Below, one piece after another: positions 1 to 12,223 of a stretch of DNA of 64,000 bases. This DNA is from Periplaneta americana (lineage: Eukaryota > Arthropoda > Insecta > Blattodea > Blattidae), in the NCBI RefSeq assembly GCF_040183065.1, contig NC_091127.1:20742891-20806890 (forward strand), given 5' to 3'. The notes under the pieces were generated by a model. It saw only the letters and a program-made list of their open reading frames with translations. It made no database searches and was not told where the DNA came from. Numbering within the stretch: position 1 is the stretch's first letter; each line of letters starts with the position of its first letter. The translations under genes were made by a program, and so were the position numbers.

Positions 1-264
1 CTATACAATGCCACACTCCAGACAATGCACTTGACTAGTCTTTTCCTTAGTTCAACATTTTACCAGGAGCATTATTATGAGCCATCATTCGTAAATGTTG
101 TGAAATCTGAAACGTTCGTCGCAGAGCATCTATAACACAATTAAAGAAGTAAAATTAACAAAGCATTCACTATAAAGTTGTATTATTTTTTAAACGTTTC
201 GACACTATAAGATGATGGGAATCACTTCAGTTTGTTTAATTTACTTACAATGATTAATAATTAG
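1..264. other. no recognisable feature
   Basis: AT-rich flank before the first hAT element. I see no coding signal, terminal repeat or tandem repeat here. Confidence 0.5.
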
Positions 265-322
265 CAGGGAACGGATTTATATGGACTAAAAATATATGAA
301 ATATGTAAATATATATGTAGTT

Positions 323-382
323 ATTTTTACCAAAATATGGAATTAAATATGGATTTTTACCAAAATATGGAATTAAATATGG
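323..382. repeat. subterminal tandem duplication, 2 x 30 bp
   Basis: Two perfect 30-bp copies (323-352 and 353-382) lie just inside the left end of the hAT element. Each contains two AATATGG motifs. The same motif recurs near the right end (about 2265-2355), so these are likely subterminal transposase-recognition repeats. Confidence 0.8.
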
Positions 383-501
383 ACTTAAAATTATAAAAAA
401 ATGACTATGTACGTTAAATATTGGTACATTTTAATCAAACTAAACAAAAAATATAATGGACGTACCTTATCTTCCAATGTAGTTTCAACAAAACACAATT
501 T

Positions 502-2100
<1,599 letters not shown>

Positions 2101-2659
2101 TTAATACAGTTTTGTAACTTACTTTCCCATTGTTGATAGGACTGCTAATTTTCAAATAACTCTGATGTTAAAGGGATTACTGAACATGTGTTTAAATCTC
2201 TATTGTTGAAATGTATTTTTAAAAGTTAATGGAATTTTGTTTTGTTTTATTGTTAAACCTAATATAATATGGACTGTTTTATATGAAATATGGAAAATAT
2301 ATGGAAATTAACGAAAATATGTACTAAACTCTAAAATATGGAAAAATATGGAAAATAAAAGTAGGATTTTTCAACCCTACACATTGTGAAACATAAAGAT
2401 AATGCAAAATATAAATTATATTAGCTTTATAAGTAAATATGTATTTGCATATAAATCCTTTCCCTGATTACGTGTTTTTCACACACTTGGCATAATACTA
2501 CTTTTCCATCCGTTGTCAATGTAGAATTTCTATGCCAATATTTTTCAACAGTAATATCACTAGAGGTTTTGATTTTATCGATAAATCTGCGAGTGGAACA
2601 CGAGAGATTTATCTAGAGAAAATCAAAACTCGAGTGGGATTTAATTGACTATTACACGA

Positions 2660-3145
2660 TTAGAAGAAATAAAGTACTCTAATACAATAAAATATTAATT
2701 GACTTACTGAAATTCTATTTCACTAATGTTAGCTTCACCAAAACGTTTGAACGGAGCCGCCATTTTCAGTTGACTGTTTATGCTGTAAACAAATGACGAT
2801 CGCAAAGCATGTTATAATACAGTACCATAAAGAATTTGCAGTTTGAAATGTTAGCAAACAAAGAAACAAATGGTAGGGAGGTGATAAAAACAGAAGAAAG
2901 TATATAAAGATTAGAAGAAATGAAGTACTCTAACACAATAAAATAGATACTGTATTAATTGACTTACTAAAATTCTATTTCACTAATGTTACCTTCACCA
3001 AAATGTTTGAATGGAGCCGCCATTTTCAGTCGACTATCTATGCGGAAAACAAATTAGGAATGCAAAGCATGTTTTATAGTATCAAAAAGAATTTGCAGTT
3101 TGAAATGTTCGCAAACAAAGAAACAAATGCTGGAGTAGTAATAAA
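2660..3145. repeat. tandem duplication of a ~235-bp unit
   Basis: The stretch starting TAGAAGAAAT at about 2661 recurs from about 2912. Both units contain AAAGTACTCTAA-type, TTGACTTACT, CGGAGCCGCC/TGGAGCCGCC and AAGAATTTGCAGTTTGAAAT blocks in the same order, with scattered substitutions and small indels. No ORF is associated. Confidence 0.8.
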
Positions 3146-3275
3146 AACAAACAAACGCTAGGAAGCGATAAAATTAAACAAATGCTATGGAACCGATAAA
3201 ATTGTGCGATAAGCAGCCATGATTGGTTGAAAGACGTACTTTCGTACTGTTTTATTGGTCAAAAGTAATATGACC

Positions 3276-3679
3276 TATACTCGTTTCTTTGAAAGATGGG
3301 ACATGACAGTTAAGCGGCCGAGCTTGGAACTACAGTGCTATGTTGCCAATATGGACTACCACGCTGCCAGTTGATGGTAGCTAACAATTGTCGTTAAGAT
3401 GGCTGACGTTAAAACATTCATTGACAATTGACGTGAAGGTAAGAAAACAATACAAAATCGACAGAGAATCAAAGACAAAACGTGCCAATGCTAACATTGT
3501 GTGCACAATAAATGTAGCCAAGAGAGCTATTAAGCACTCGCCATATGGAAACTGTAGGCTAAGTTTGGCAACTCAACCGTTGTTACCATAGCAACAGGCC
3601 TACCACGCTATGTGACATTCAGTTGTTTTTCCGATCGCAACGCTCCTGTCATGTCCCATCTTTCAAAAAAACAAGTATA
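3276..3679. mobile_element. short inverted-repeat element (MITE-like), ~404 bp
   Basis: A 34-bp terminal inverted repeat reads TATACTCGTTTCTTTGAAAG... at 3276-3309, with its complement at 3646-3679. The arms match at about 31 of 34 positions and share the core GAAAGATGGGACATGACAG. The interior has no coding frame I recognise; a 67-codon ORF inside is not convincing. No clear target duplication was found. Confidence 0.65.
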
Positions 3680-3689
3680 GTAAAAGTGT

Positions 3690-5150
3690 AATAGTCACTA
3701 AAAACGGTTTCATAAATGCTACAAGATCACTCCAATAATGCATATGATGTTCCAAGGAGTAAAACAAGCCGGAGGTTAATTGTCCCCCATTCAGATCTCC
3801 AGGTGGGGAACTACTGGAAGAGAATTGTCGGCATATTGATAACATAAAAAATAAGCAAATATGCCCGAATCCGTCCTCTATTCATTACAAATTGCAACAG
3901 CAGGAAATAAGATAAAATTATTAGCATGAAGCCTATTCTACTGGACATAATGATATTAATTATAATTATGGTATATATACTGTACTTATACTGTTGAGTA
4001 GGTATTTTGGTCAATGTAGAGTATCCACCGCCCACTGAACGAATATTGGTTAAACGAGCGTTGAACGACTTCCGCTGATTTTGAAATAGACACCGACGCA
4101 CTTATGTTAGGTTAGGTTAGTTTAGGCTTTTATTATCCCGTCAAGATGTTTAGGATTAGTGTAAAACTGGCCTATGTCTCCTATAGTGGGCGGGACATAA
4201 GTAACATTCACCGGTATTTTTTTTTCTGCATACCGATACTGAAAGCACTTTTCAGTAAATATGTTCTTGCATGCGCACCTAGGATACAGTTATGATTTAA
4301 AATCCATCACTTGAGAGAATATACACACCATTTCTACAGAAGAATAACATTTATTTGAAGGAGGGAAAATATAAAACTTTGCACAAAACAGGTTAGATTT
4401 TAAGAGCCAAGATCACACAGCATTATTACTACCAGTGTCTCGTTTAGTCTTCAACAATATAGTTAAACTGGAAGTATACTCCACGTATCTTTACTCTGAA
4501 CATCTCACAGTTTCAAGTATTCACTTTGCTTCAAAACTGGAACAATTTAAAGTATAAGCCTCATATATAAATAAATATAAAAGTGGTTCAAATACTTGAT
4601 ACTATGAAATACTACACTTGTAGGAAATCACACCCAAGGTTCCAAATATATAAGTAACAATTTATGACACTATGGCGTGACAACATTCTTAACAAAATGG
4701 AGTGAAACACATAATATAACCTGCAGTTACAATGTTTTTTTAAAATTCAATTTCTATTGTACTTTCAAAATTGTCTTTCACAGTTTATCTTTCAGAACAC
4801 TCCATTTCCAGCATACAAGCATTTCGTTCTCTAACCACATTCAACTTAGTTTCATATATATTCACATGATCATACTAGGTATATAAAACAACAAATGGAT
4901 TATCACATTGTTGGTGATTGCAGATATCTACGTACTATATGATAGGCCTTCAATAGGGAACATACAAGAATAGTGGTAATGTCTGAAAATATGATGACCA
5001 GCCTGGAATGTAGATTTAAAGGGAAGAAGCAAAGGTGATTTTTTTGTTCAGAAAGCTTTTCTCTGGACTATTCTGTAAATAAGTGAGTGGAACAACTTTC
5101 GGGGTTGTCTACTTTCATCATTACATGGTGGAGGTACCTACCTATTAGAG
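3690..5150. other. no gene recognised
   Basis: AT-rich sequence with short random ORFs only. The one notable item is a short TTAGG run near 4107. Confidence 0.4.
4107..4126 (+). repeat. interstitial TTAGG-type telomere-like repeat
   Basis: TTAGGTTAGGTTAG, then one further TTAGG after a single extra T. TTAGG is the canonical arthropod telomere repeat. Fewer than four units could also arise by chance in AT-rich DNA. Confidence 0.5.
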
Positions 5151-5185
5151 CAGTGATCGCCAAAAGCTGTGTCGCGACACATGCC
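5151..5185 (+). mobile_element. possible hAT terminal inverted repeat (solo end)
   Basis: CAGTGATCGCCAAAAGCTGT followed by GTCGCGACAC resembles the CAGTG-type ends of hAT elements. No matching right end was found nearby, so this would be a solo or truncated end. Confidence 0.3.
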
Positions 5186-5504
5186 CCTGCCTCCACTCAA
5201 GCGTAACCATGGCAACATACCCCCATCCTCTGTTTACAGCCTTCACTTCGATATAAGACAAGACATTTATCAGCAGCGGACGTACACAAGTGTGTAGGAT
5301 ATTATGTTTCGATGTCTTTTCCAAAAGAGATAATATGAAAACTTAATTTTAAGGAGCATGGGAGCAAAAGTATTTCTTTTGTGCAGATGGCAAAAATATG
5401 AAACACTTAATTTGTTGTAAAATTTTAAATGAAGTATAAAAGAACAATGTACGTTGTCATTATTCTTCTTGAAATAAAGACTACCACGCCCTTACCTGTA
5501 AATT

Positions 5505-5705
5505 GAATATTTTATTAATAAATGAACAATAAAAAAAGTATCGGCTTCTATGTCTTAATCAGGGTAAAATACTTCGACTTTTTTTCCGACGTATGTAGTA
5601 TAATTTTAATATTTCATTAATAAACAAATAATTAAAAAGTATCGGCTTCTATGTCTTCAACGGGGTAAAATGCTTCGACTTTTTTTTTAAGTGTGTAGTG
5701 TAATT
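5505..5705. repeat. tandem duplication of a ~100-bp unit
   Basis: Two adjacent copies share AAGTATCGGCTTCTATGTCT (5537 and 5637), then GGGTAAAATRCTTCGACTTT and a GTRTGTAGTRTAATTT ending. Divergence is about 10-15 percent. No coding content. Confidence 0.75.
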
Positions 5706-5709
5706 TACA

Positions 5710-7120
5710 ACTTCGTGACCAGCCTGGTAAGTATTTCTAATTTCAAATATATGCTGGTGCGAAGTACACGTTCTTTTTATGGTAAATAAGAAAATATACT
5801 TTATTTTATTAATAATACAAAAATAATGAATAGGAGAATAAAAGTTAACACGAAAAAATGTGTGTGTAGTTAATAAGTGGAAGAATATTATATTCTTTTT
5901 GTTTTTTGGCCGCAGTCCTTCTCTGCACTGTTATTCGCTTCAGTACCTGAGAAGATACCCACTCCACTCCTCTCCCTGCGACAATGGTGTGTGGGTTGCA
6001 TTTCTATTACGTCACAATTTCATGATGTTTGACAATCACTGCATTAGAGTAATTAAAGTTGATTATTCCAATTTGCTGATCAGGTAGGTACTCTTCTCCT
6101 CGTTTGATATGAAGGTAGACTTACCAAGAAAGCTTTTATATTAATTTCATACATTTTACAAAACTTACTGAAACTAATCGAAAGAAAAACCTTTCTGAAC
6201 AAAATCGATATTCAACACTTGTAACCTGTAACCTAATATTATTATTCGTTAACATTGCAATTGTAGTTGTCATCAAAAGAACTAATAAAATTTACGTCAA
6301 CTATTCATTATTATTTCCTACTAATTTAATTAACCAACGTGTCTTTGATGGCTAATAAGAAACTTTAAATATATACGGTATAAAATATTAAATATATATA
6401 TCAACAACAAAAAAATAGCAACACACTATCCATTTCAGGTAAAACATAAATTGGTAGCTATGTACACTTATGAAACATTATTTATACTACAATATGGAAC
6501 ATGAACTAAAGTGTTGCCTATTCAACCAAAAAAATTGCTATGAGACATTTACGTTTTGATAATATAACTTATAATCTTCAGATTCTCCTTGTAAATTTAG
6601 CGTCTAACATTATGAATATAAGAAGAATGGCATAGTACTGTACTATAACTAATAACCTACTTAAATTACTTAAATATTACCACACTCTTATTTGCATTTA
6701 ATATTACAACATGCATTAATTTTTAAAATTTAGAATCCTTGCTTCACAAAGTATTGTTGGGGGTTAATTCTACCAGTATGATAAGGATAAAAAAAATTAT
6801 GTATATAAAGCCATACCTTACCATTTTATTTTATTACGGTATCGGATTGACATGTGTGAACTCTGTAACACAACTGTATGCAATTTCTTTCTGAATAATT
6901 CGCTCTGATTTGTGGGCATGTTTCATCTGACCGTTAATGATGTCATCTTAAATTGAAAAAGAATAAAACATTATGTAACTTACACCTGATGTTAACATGA
7001 ATAAAGTAGACTTAACCACTATCCGAACATAAATTCAGTGGAGAAAGAAAAATGCTTAAAAAAATTATAATTCCACTTTTTGCCATGCCCATAATAGAGC
7101 CCGGATATGCATGCAAAAAG
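5710..7120. other. no gene recognised
   Basis: AT-rich sequence. Small ORFs (for example 5860-6087) show no domain signature. No terminal repeats or long tandem repeats were seen. Confidence 0.4.
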
Positions 7121-7122
7121 TA

Positions 7123-7751
7123 CAGAGAGTTCGCCTACGGGTGGGGCCAGGAAAGCGGCCTGCCTGCGGTGTCGCTTGTGGGAATCGTCTATCCGTAAGC
7201 TTCCGCTTTCTATACTATACTCTGTAGAGTTTTAATTTTAAAAGTTTAGCAGCAGTAAAGACTGATGTTTTTGAAACACTAACTTCCTGTGAAACACTTC
7301 TTAGAGATTTATTAGGAGAGCATGTAAATTATGCACTGATTTCATCAATTTTTTCTCCCGTCAATACTCTTCGTTTTCGCTTAATTTGTTAACAAGACGT
7401 CTAACAGTTTCTCTACCCTGAATTGGAGCACCCGGATATTTCACTTCAAATTGCCTACGCACCTCTCTACATGACTCTGTTTTCACATATGCATCATACA
7501 TAAAAACTCTCTGTTCAAGCGTGAATTTTGCGTTTTGCATTGTTAACAAATTTTACACACACGCTGAATATTTAAGCAACTGTGTCAAGGAACTGCACTG
7601 TACGTGTTAAATACTGCAACATCTGGCTCACAACTGATAACTTGTCGACCTTGATGTCCTTGATTGTCGAGCGTGTCTCAACAACTGCGCGCACAAAGCG
7701 GCGTATCAGTACTTGCCGATTTCCTGGCCTCACCCGTAGGCAAACGCTCTG
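7123..7751 (-). mobile_element. Tc1/mariner-like deletion derivative, 629 bp
   Basis: The termini CAGAG...CTCTG are each flanked by TA (7121-7122 and 7752-7753), the target duplication of the IS630/Tc1/mariner superfamily. The inverted repeats run about 35-40 bp, sharing GCCTACGGGTG and GGCCAGGAAA. Only the N-terminal DNA-binding piece of a transposase remains inside, so the element is non-autonomous. Confidence 0.8.
7361..7549 (-). pseudogene. transposase N-terminal helix-turn-helix (DUF4817-like) fragment
   Basis: The 62-codon frame carries an insect mariner-type HTH segment, recognisable from KFTLEQRVFMYDAYVKTESC and the later GRETVRRLVNKL. It stops right after the first HTH. The second DNA-binding domain and the catalytic DDE/D domain are absent. 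It lies inside the TIR pair 7123-7751 and is read from the right TIR inward. It is probably a relic of internal deletion, not a functional protein. Confidence 0.7.
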
Positions 7752-7970
7752 TATTTGAATATCTATGCATACATGTAAAAAAAGTTTAACAAAATATATG
7801 TCATGTATATATGAGAATTTACAATGTTAAACTAATATTGGAACAAATATTATGTAAATGTACATTTAGTCCCATTGTTAGTTACATTGTTTCTGTTGGC
7901 CGACTAGCAGCAGGTTTCTTCCATTACCACCTCTCCTTGCATCTGCAAACTCACGGCACTTTGTCAGATT

Positions 7971-8241
7971 CTTTTTTTTTTTTTATTTAATTTTAATAGG
8001 TTATTTTACGACGTTTTATCAACAGCTTAGGTTGTTTAGCATCTGAATGAGATGAAGGTGATAATGCCGGTGAAATGAGTCTGGGGTCCAGCACCGAAAG
8101 TTACCCAGCATTTGCTCATATTGGGTTGAGGAAAAACCCCGGAAAAAACCTCAACCAGGTAACTTGCCCCAACCGGGAATCGAACCCGGGCCACCTGGTT
8201 TCGCGGCCAGACGCGCTAGCCGTTACTCCACAGGTGTGGAC
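7971..8241 (-). mobile_element. tRNA-derived SINE, family A (271 bp)
   Basis: Read on the minus strand, a tRNA-like head carries a B box GGGTTCGATTCCC (complement at 8176-8188) and an A-box-like GTAACGGCTAGCGCG. A ~170-bp body follows, then an A-rich tail (T-run at 7972-7984 on the plus strand). The insertion is bracketed by the perfect 10-bp target duplication TTGTCAGATT (7961-7970 and 8242-8251). RNA polymerase III transcription is expected from the boxes. Confidence 0.92.
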
Positions 8242-8302
8242 TTGTCAGATTAAAACTTACATACGCTGTTATATTAATATAATACCACATCCATAGAATT
8301 AT

Positions 8303-8755
8303 CATTATTATTTTTACGAGGTTATTTTATGACGCTTTATCAACATTTATGGTTATCTAGCATCAGAATTAAATTATGGTTTATGTGCCGGAATTTTGTC
8401 CCGCAGTTCTTTTACACGCCAGTAAATCTACTGACATGAGCCTGTCGTATTTAAACACACTTAAATGCCATCGACCTGGGCTGGGATAAAACCCACAACC
8501 TCGAGCACAGAAGGCCAGCACTATACCGACTACGCTACCCAGGCCGACTCTAGCGTCTGAATGATATGAAGGTGATAATGCCAGCGAAATGAGTCCAGAA
8601 TCAGCGTCGTAAGTTATCCTGCATTTGCTCTTAATGGGCTGAGCAAAAACTTCGGAAAAAAATCTCAACCAGGTAACTTGCCCCAATCAGGATATGAACC
8701 CGGTCCTCTCTTCTCACGGTCAAGCAAGCTAACTACTACTCCACAGCGGTGGATT
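8303..8755 (-). mobile_element. SINE family A copy, interrupted by SINE family B
   Basis: The tail half (8303-8369) and the head half (8549-8755) align to the SINE at 7971-8241. The B box is degraded. The flanks CATAGAATTAT (8292-8302) and CATTGAATTAT (8756-8766) match at 10 of 11 positions and mark the target duplication. A second SINE sits inside it. Confidence 0.85.
8370..8548 (-). mobile_element. SINE family B, nested in SINE A
   Basis: This matches the SINEs at 33362-33553 and 36046-36274 (for example GTGCCGGAATTTTGTCC, CATTTAAACACACTTAAATG-like and GACTACGCTACCCAGGCC blocks). It lacks about 40 bp after AAATTATGGTTTA. The flanking TCTAGCATCAGAAT (8356-8369) and TCTAGCGTCTGAAT (8549-8562) agree at 12 of 14 positions and are the target duplication, so this insertion is younger than its host SINE. 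Confidence 0.85.
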
Positions 8756-8766
8756 CATTGAATTAT

Positions 8767-9287
8767 TAGCTGGGAGTTATGGCCTGCTCGTTCTCCAGAT
8801 CTAGCATCATGTGACTTTTATTCCTGGGAACACTGAAAAATAAAGAGTATGCAACTAACCCTCATATGCTGGAGGAACTTGAATAAAACATTCGAACAGA
8901 AATTCCTTCTATTAGTGCAGAAAAACTGATGCATATGAATGAAGTTTCTTACAATGGTGTGAATTATGTATCACTCAAAATAGGCAATACCGGTACTTCC
9001 AGCACCTACTATGAGCAGGATGTGTACTGAATATCATTAATGTACGATTAACGTAACTACCGGTACGTAAGTTTTAATCCAGCAAAGTGCTGTGAGTTCG
9101 CAGAAGCAAGCAGCGTCCTAAGTAGAGAGGACCTGCAAGTGGTTGGCTAACAGAAATACCAGGAACGTTCGTTGAGACCCGGGGAGGTATGCAAGGGCAA
9201 GGGTTACTGAACCTCCTCCTCCCCCATTTTGAAAAAATGAGAGTATTTTTTAATCCATAATTGTAATATTAATAAATAGACCTTAAC

Positions 9288-9342
<55 letters not shown>

Positions 9343-10558
9343 ATAACATTTAAAATACTGATAATGTAAATTGTAAACAGTTTTAATAATGACTCCCCCC
9401 TTGACAAAATTCTGCATATGCCACTGGCTGGGACTTGCTGTATTCATCTTATTCTCTTTTGTGTCACAGATCTATAATGAAAGTCATTCCGAAATTTTCC
9501 CCAGTGCAAGTTTAACATCTTTTACTACATAATTTTTTATATATCGTAGTGAAAGTATCCTTTCTACATCACAATTTAAAAATATACGTATGCTGCAGAT
9601 ACTGAAACAAACATGACTTTCTTCAGTAACCATTACTGTAAAACAAAATTCTTATTTTATTTTTTTTGTTAATCTGAGCATTAAAAAGGGCAATGTTGGT
9701 AAAAATATATTCGAACATGCACAATCAAATGCATGTCAAATCGTCTACGAAGTCGTAATTTTCAAAGGATATCACTTTTGCACATTTCCTGTGTATTATA
9801 TGTAATATGCATTTTCATATGAATCCAGGCTCTATTATTAATTAACAACAAAATTACAATTGCGATGGTTGCGATTTATTCTTTCCTTTATTTGCCTTTG
9901 TACTACAAAAATTAACTATCTGGAAATTACCGGTATAGAAAAAATCAAAGAGTAATAAATTAATATTAGTATATTTTTCATTAATATGATTAAATAACAC
10001 ACACTGTCTTGTATTTGTGTCTCATAAGCTAAATGTAAATGTCTTTGTATCGTCTCTCTATCATTCTATTTATTTCAGAATATTCGGTACCACATTTCAG
10101 ATTTTTTCCCATGTAATATTTACGGCGAGAAAAGACTCAACATAAGAGAAACCTGTAAATTAAATAAAATCTTGTTGTTATGATTTACTTTGTAGTAGTA
10201 ATCAAACTGTCGTATGTTTATTGGAACTTGGTAAACCATTATTCAAGAAAAAGTTTATGTAAAAGGGATTGCATAAATTTTCTCAAATGCTATTTACAAG
10301 CATATGCTATATACAGTATATAAAAATAATCAAGTTAGGAGAAAGAATTAGTTTGATAATGAGAACTGCTAGAACGTACAGCAAAAAGATATGAAGAATA
10401 ACTTAGGTACTGAAAACAGCCAATTTTGAGCAAACTGCTATTTTGTACTTTGAATGTTAAGGAACGTTATTTTCTGAGCAATAGTTTTCACATTTTAGAC
10501 GAAAGTATGTTAAAGGAAATACATACTTATCAACCCTGAAAATTAATTGAAGGAGATG

Positions 10559-10560
<2 letters not shown>
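8767..10560. other. no gene recognised
   Basis: AT-rich sequence with one ATA microsatellite (9288-9341). The 67-codon ORF at 9204-9407 is an artefact of that microsatellite. Confidence 0.4.
9288..9341. repeat. (ATA)n microsatellite
   Basis: About 18 uninterrupted ATA units. Confidence 0.95.

Positions 10561-10622
<62 letters not shown>
10561..10622. repeat. (ATA)n microsatellite
   Basis: About 20 uninterrupted ATA units. This is one of several ATA/ATT arrays in the window. Confidence 0.95.
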
Positions 10623-10623
<1 letters not shown>

Positions 10624-11289
10624 TGTTAGTCACAACACTATTCTTGATTTTACATTATGCTCGTTATTGATATTTCATATGTACTAAAATTATTACAAAG
10701 CTAAGCCATCAAATTTAATAAAATAGTATTGTATAACATATATCATTATATCATAGTTAACCTGATAAATAACGAGCATTGAAACTTTGATTACCCTTTT
10801 CCTCGAAGCTGTGGCATCAGTGGCGATTTCTATTAAGGAGCACAGGAGCAGTGCACCACCTCTTCAAATAACGCATGTTTTTAAATTTATATCAATGAGC
10901 TGCAGTAACTATGTGAGCGACATAATTCTTTATTATAATACTATGTAAAAATAACACTGCATGTGTACTGTTCTTGTTGACGCCTGGGACTTACGTTTAC
11001 CACCCGACACTTGCGGCACACTGTTCCATTCGAGCATGCGCAGTAATACTGTTTCACTGGCAGGCTTTGGAGCATGGTAGGCAGCCAGTACAGTGTGCGT
11101 AGGAGGGGTTAGGAGCACTTTCAGATGTGTTCTCAAGCTCGTTCCATCATAAATGTTACAATGAATAGTGTGCAAAATCTTTTAAATGTGTAATTTTCTA
11201 TAAGACCTTTACACGAAAAGATCAAAATAAAGAAGATGGGTAGACCAACACATGAATTAAAATTATAAGTGACGAAGAACAGTAACAGA

Positions 11290-11970
11290 GAAGTGACAAG
11301 AAAATTTAACATTCGGACTTACGAAAAATGCAATATGCGGCTCCAATAGAAAAGACGCTGTATTTTGTTTTCCTTGCCTATTGTTCGACGGCGAACATTT
11401 ATTGGCAAAAATAAGTACGTTTTATGAATTTTATTTATTTTTCTGTTTGAATTTAGGACTTGCGTAGTAACTACATAATTTTGATTATCGTTCTGCAGAT
11501 ATGATTGATTTGAAGCACATGAATGAAAGAATTAAAAAACACGATTCTTCAGCTACACACATCAACAATAATGTTAAATTAGCAGTGTTGGGTCAAACAA
11601 ACATACACACACAATTGGATTCAATTGGATTGTTGAACTTCACAATGATAAAGTTACCAAGAACAGATATGTGCGTGCGGTTTTGTGGAGCTTTTGAGTT
11701 GGCTTTAAGAGATCACGAAGACGGAAACTCATCTTTAAACGCGAGTATTTTTCTTGGCCTCATCAATTTCAGTTGTGAATTAGACGCACTCTTAAGGAAC
11801 AATTGGAAAGAGGAACAGTGTTTAAGAGCACATTAAACACTATACAGAACTAAGTCCTTCAAGCCATTTTGAGGTATGCCATGATGAGATTTCAAAGAAA
11901 TAAAGAAAGCTGCTGACTTTTTAGTAGTTAAGGCTGATGAGACAACACACGTATATCATTTACGGTGTGC
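11290..11970 (+). pseudogene. degenerate TTF zinc finger/DUF4371 hAT transposase
   Basis: In shifting frames I read RKFNIRTYEKC and CGSNRKDAVFCFPCLLF, a TTF-type zinc finger like those at the N-terminus of ZMYM1-like hAT proteins. Then comes an open 111-codon segment from 11501 (IDLKHMNERIKKHDSS, FCGAFELALRDHE, SIFLGLINFSCELDALL). After a stop at 11834 the homology continues in another frame (EISKEIKKADFLVVKADETT), where ADETT is the first catalytic-aspartate motif. Frameshifts, stops and a missing C-terminal half make it a pseudogene. Confidence 0.8.
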
Positions 11971-12108
11971 TGCAATAAAATTGAACACTTTACTTTGCTA
12001 TTACTGGACCTACATGGGAAACTGATTAACTGCAATTTCATGACTAACAAAATTATGTAAATTTATACCTACGTAACATATGTTAATAGTTATGTAGTAG
12101 TTAGAACC

Positions 12109-12109
<1 letters not shown>

Positions 12110-12151
<42 letters not shown>

Positions 12152-12152
12152 T
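12110..12152. repeat. (ATA)n microsatellite inside the hAT copy
   Basis: About 14 ATA units near the right end of the 10818-12215 element, followed by (ATAATC)-like units. Confidence 0.9.
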
Positions 12153-12223
12153 GATAATCATAATCATAATAAATATTTGTGCACCACCAGGCTTATTTAT
12201 CACCACACGCCACTGTGTGGCAT

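Larger units (their letters stand above)
10818..12215 (+). mobile_element. hAT element (ZMYM1/DUF4371 type), complete ends, 1398 bp
   Basis: The ends CAGTGGCG and CGCCACTG are flanked by a perfect 8-bp direct repeat TGTGGCAT (10810-10817 and 12216-12223), the hAT target duplication. The interior holds a broken transposase with a TTF-type zinc finger and a DUF4371-like segment (11290-11970) and an (ATA)n array. The transposase 3' half is missing, so the copy is dead. Confidence 0.9.

Noticed and set aside
8381-8686. 101-codon minus-strand ORF
   Set aside because: It lies across two nested non-coding SINEs, and its residues come from SINE consensus sequence.
9204-9407. 67-codon minus-strand ORF with poly-Tyr
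   Set aside because: It is the translation of the (ATA)n microsatellite.
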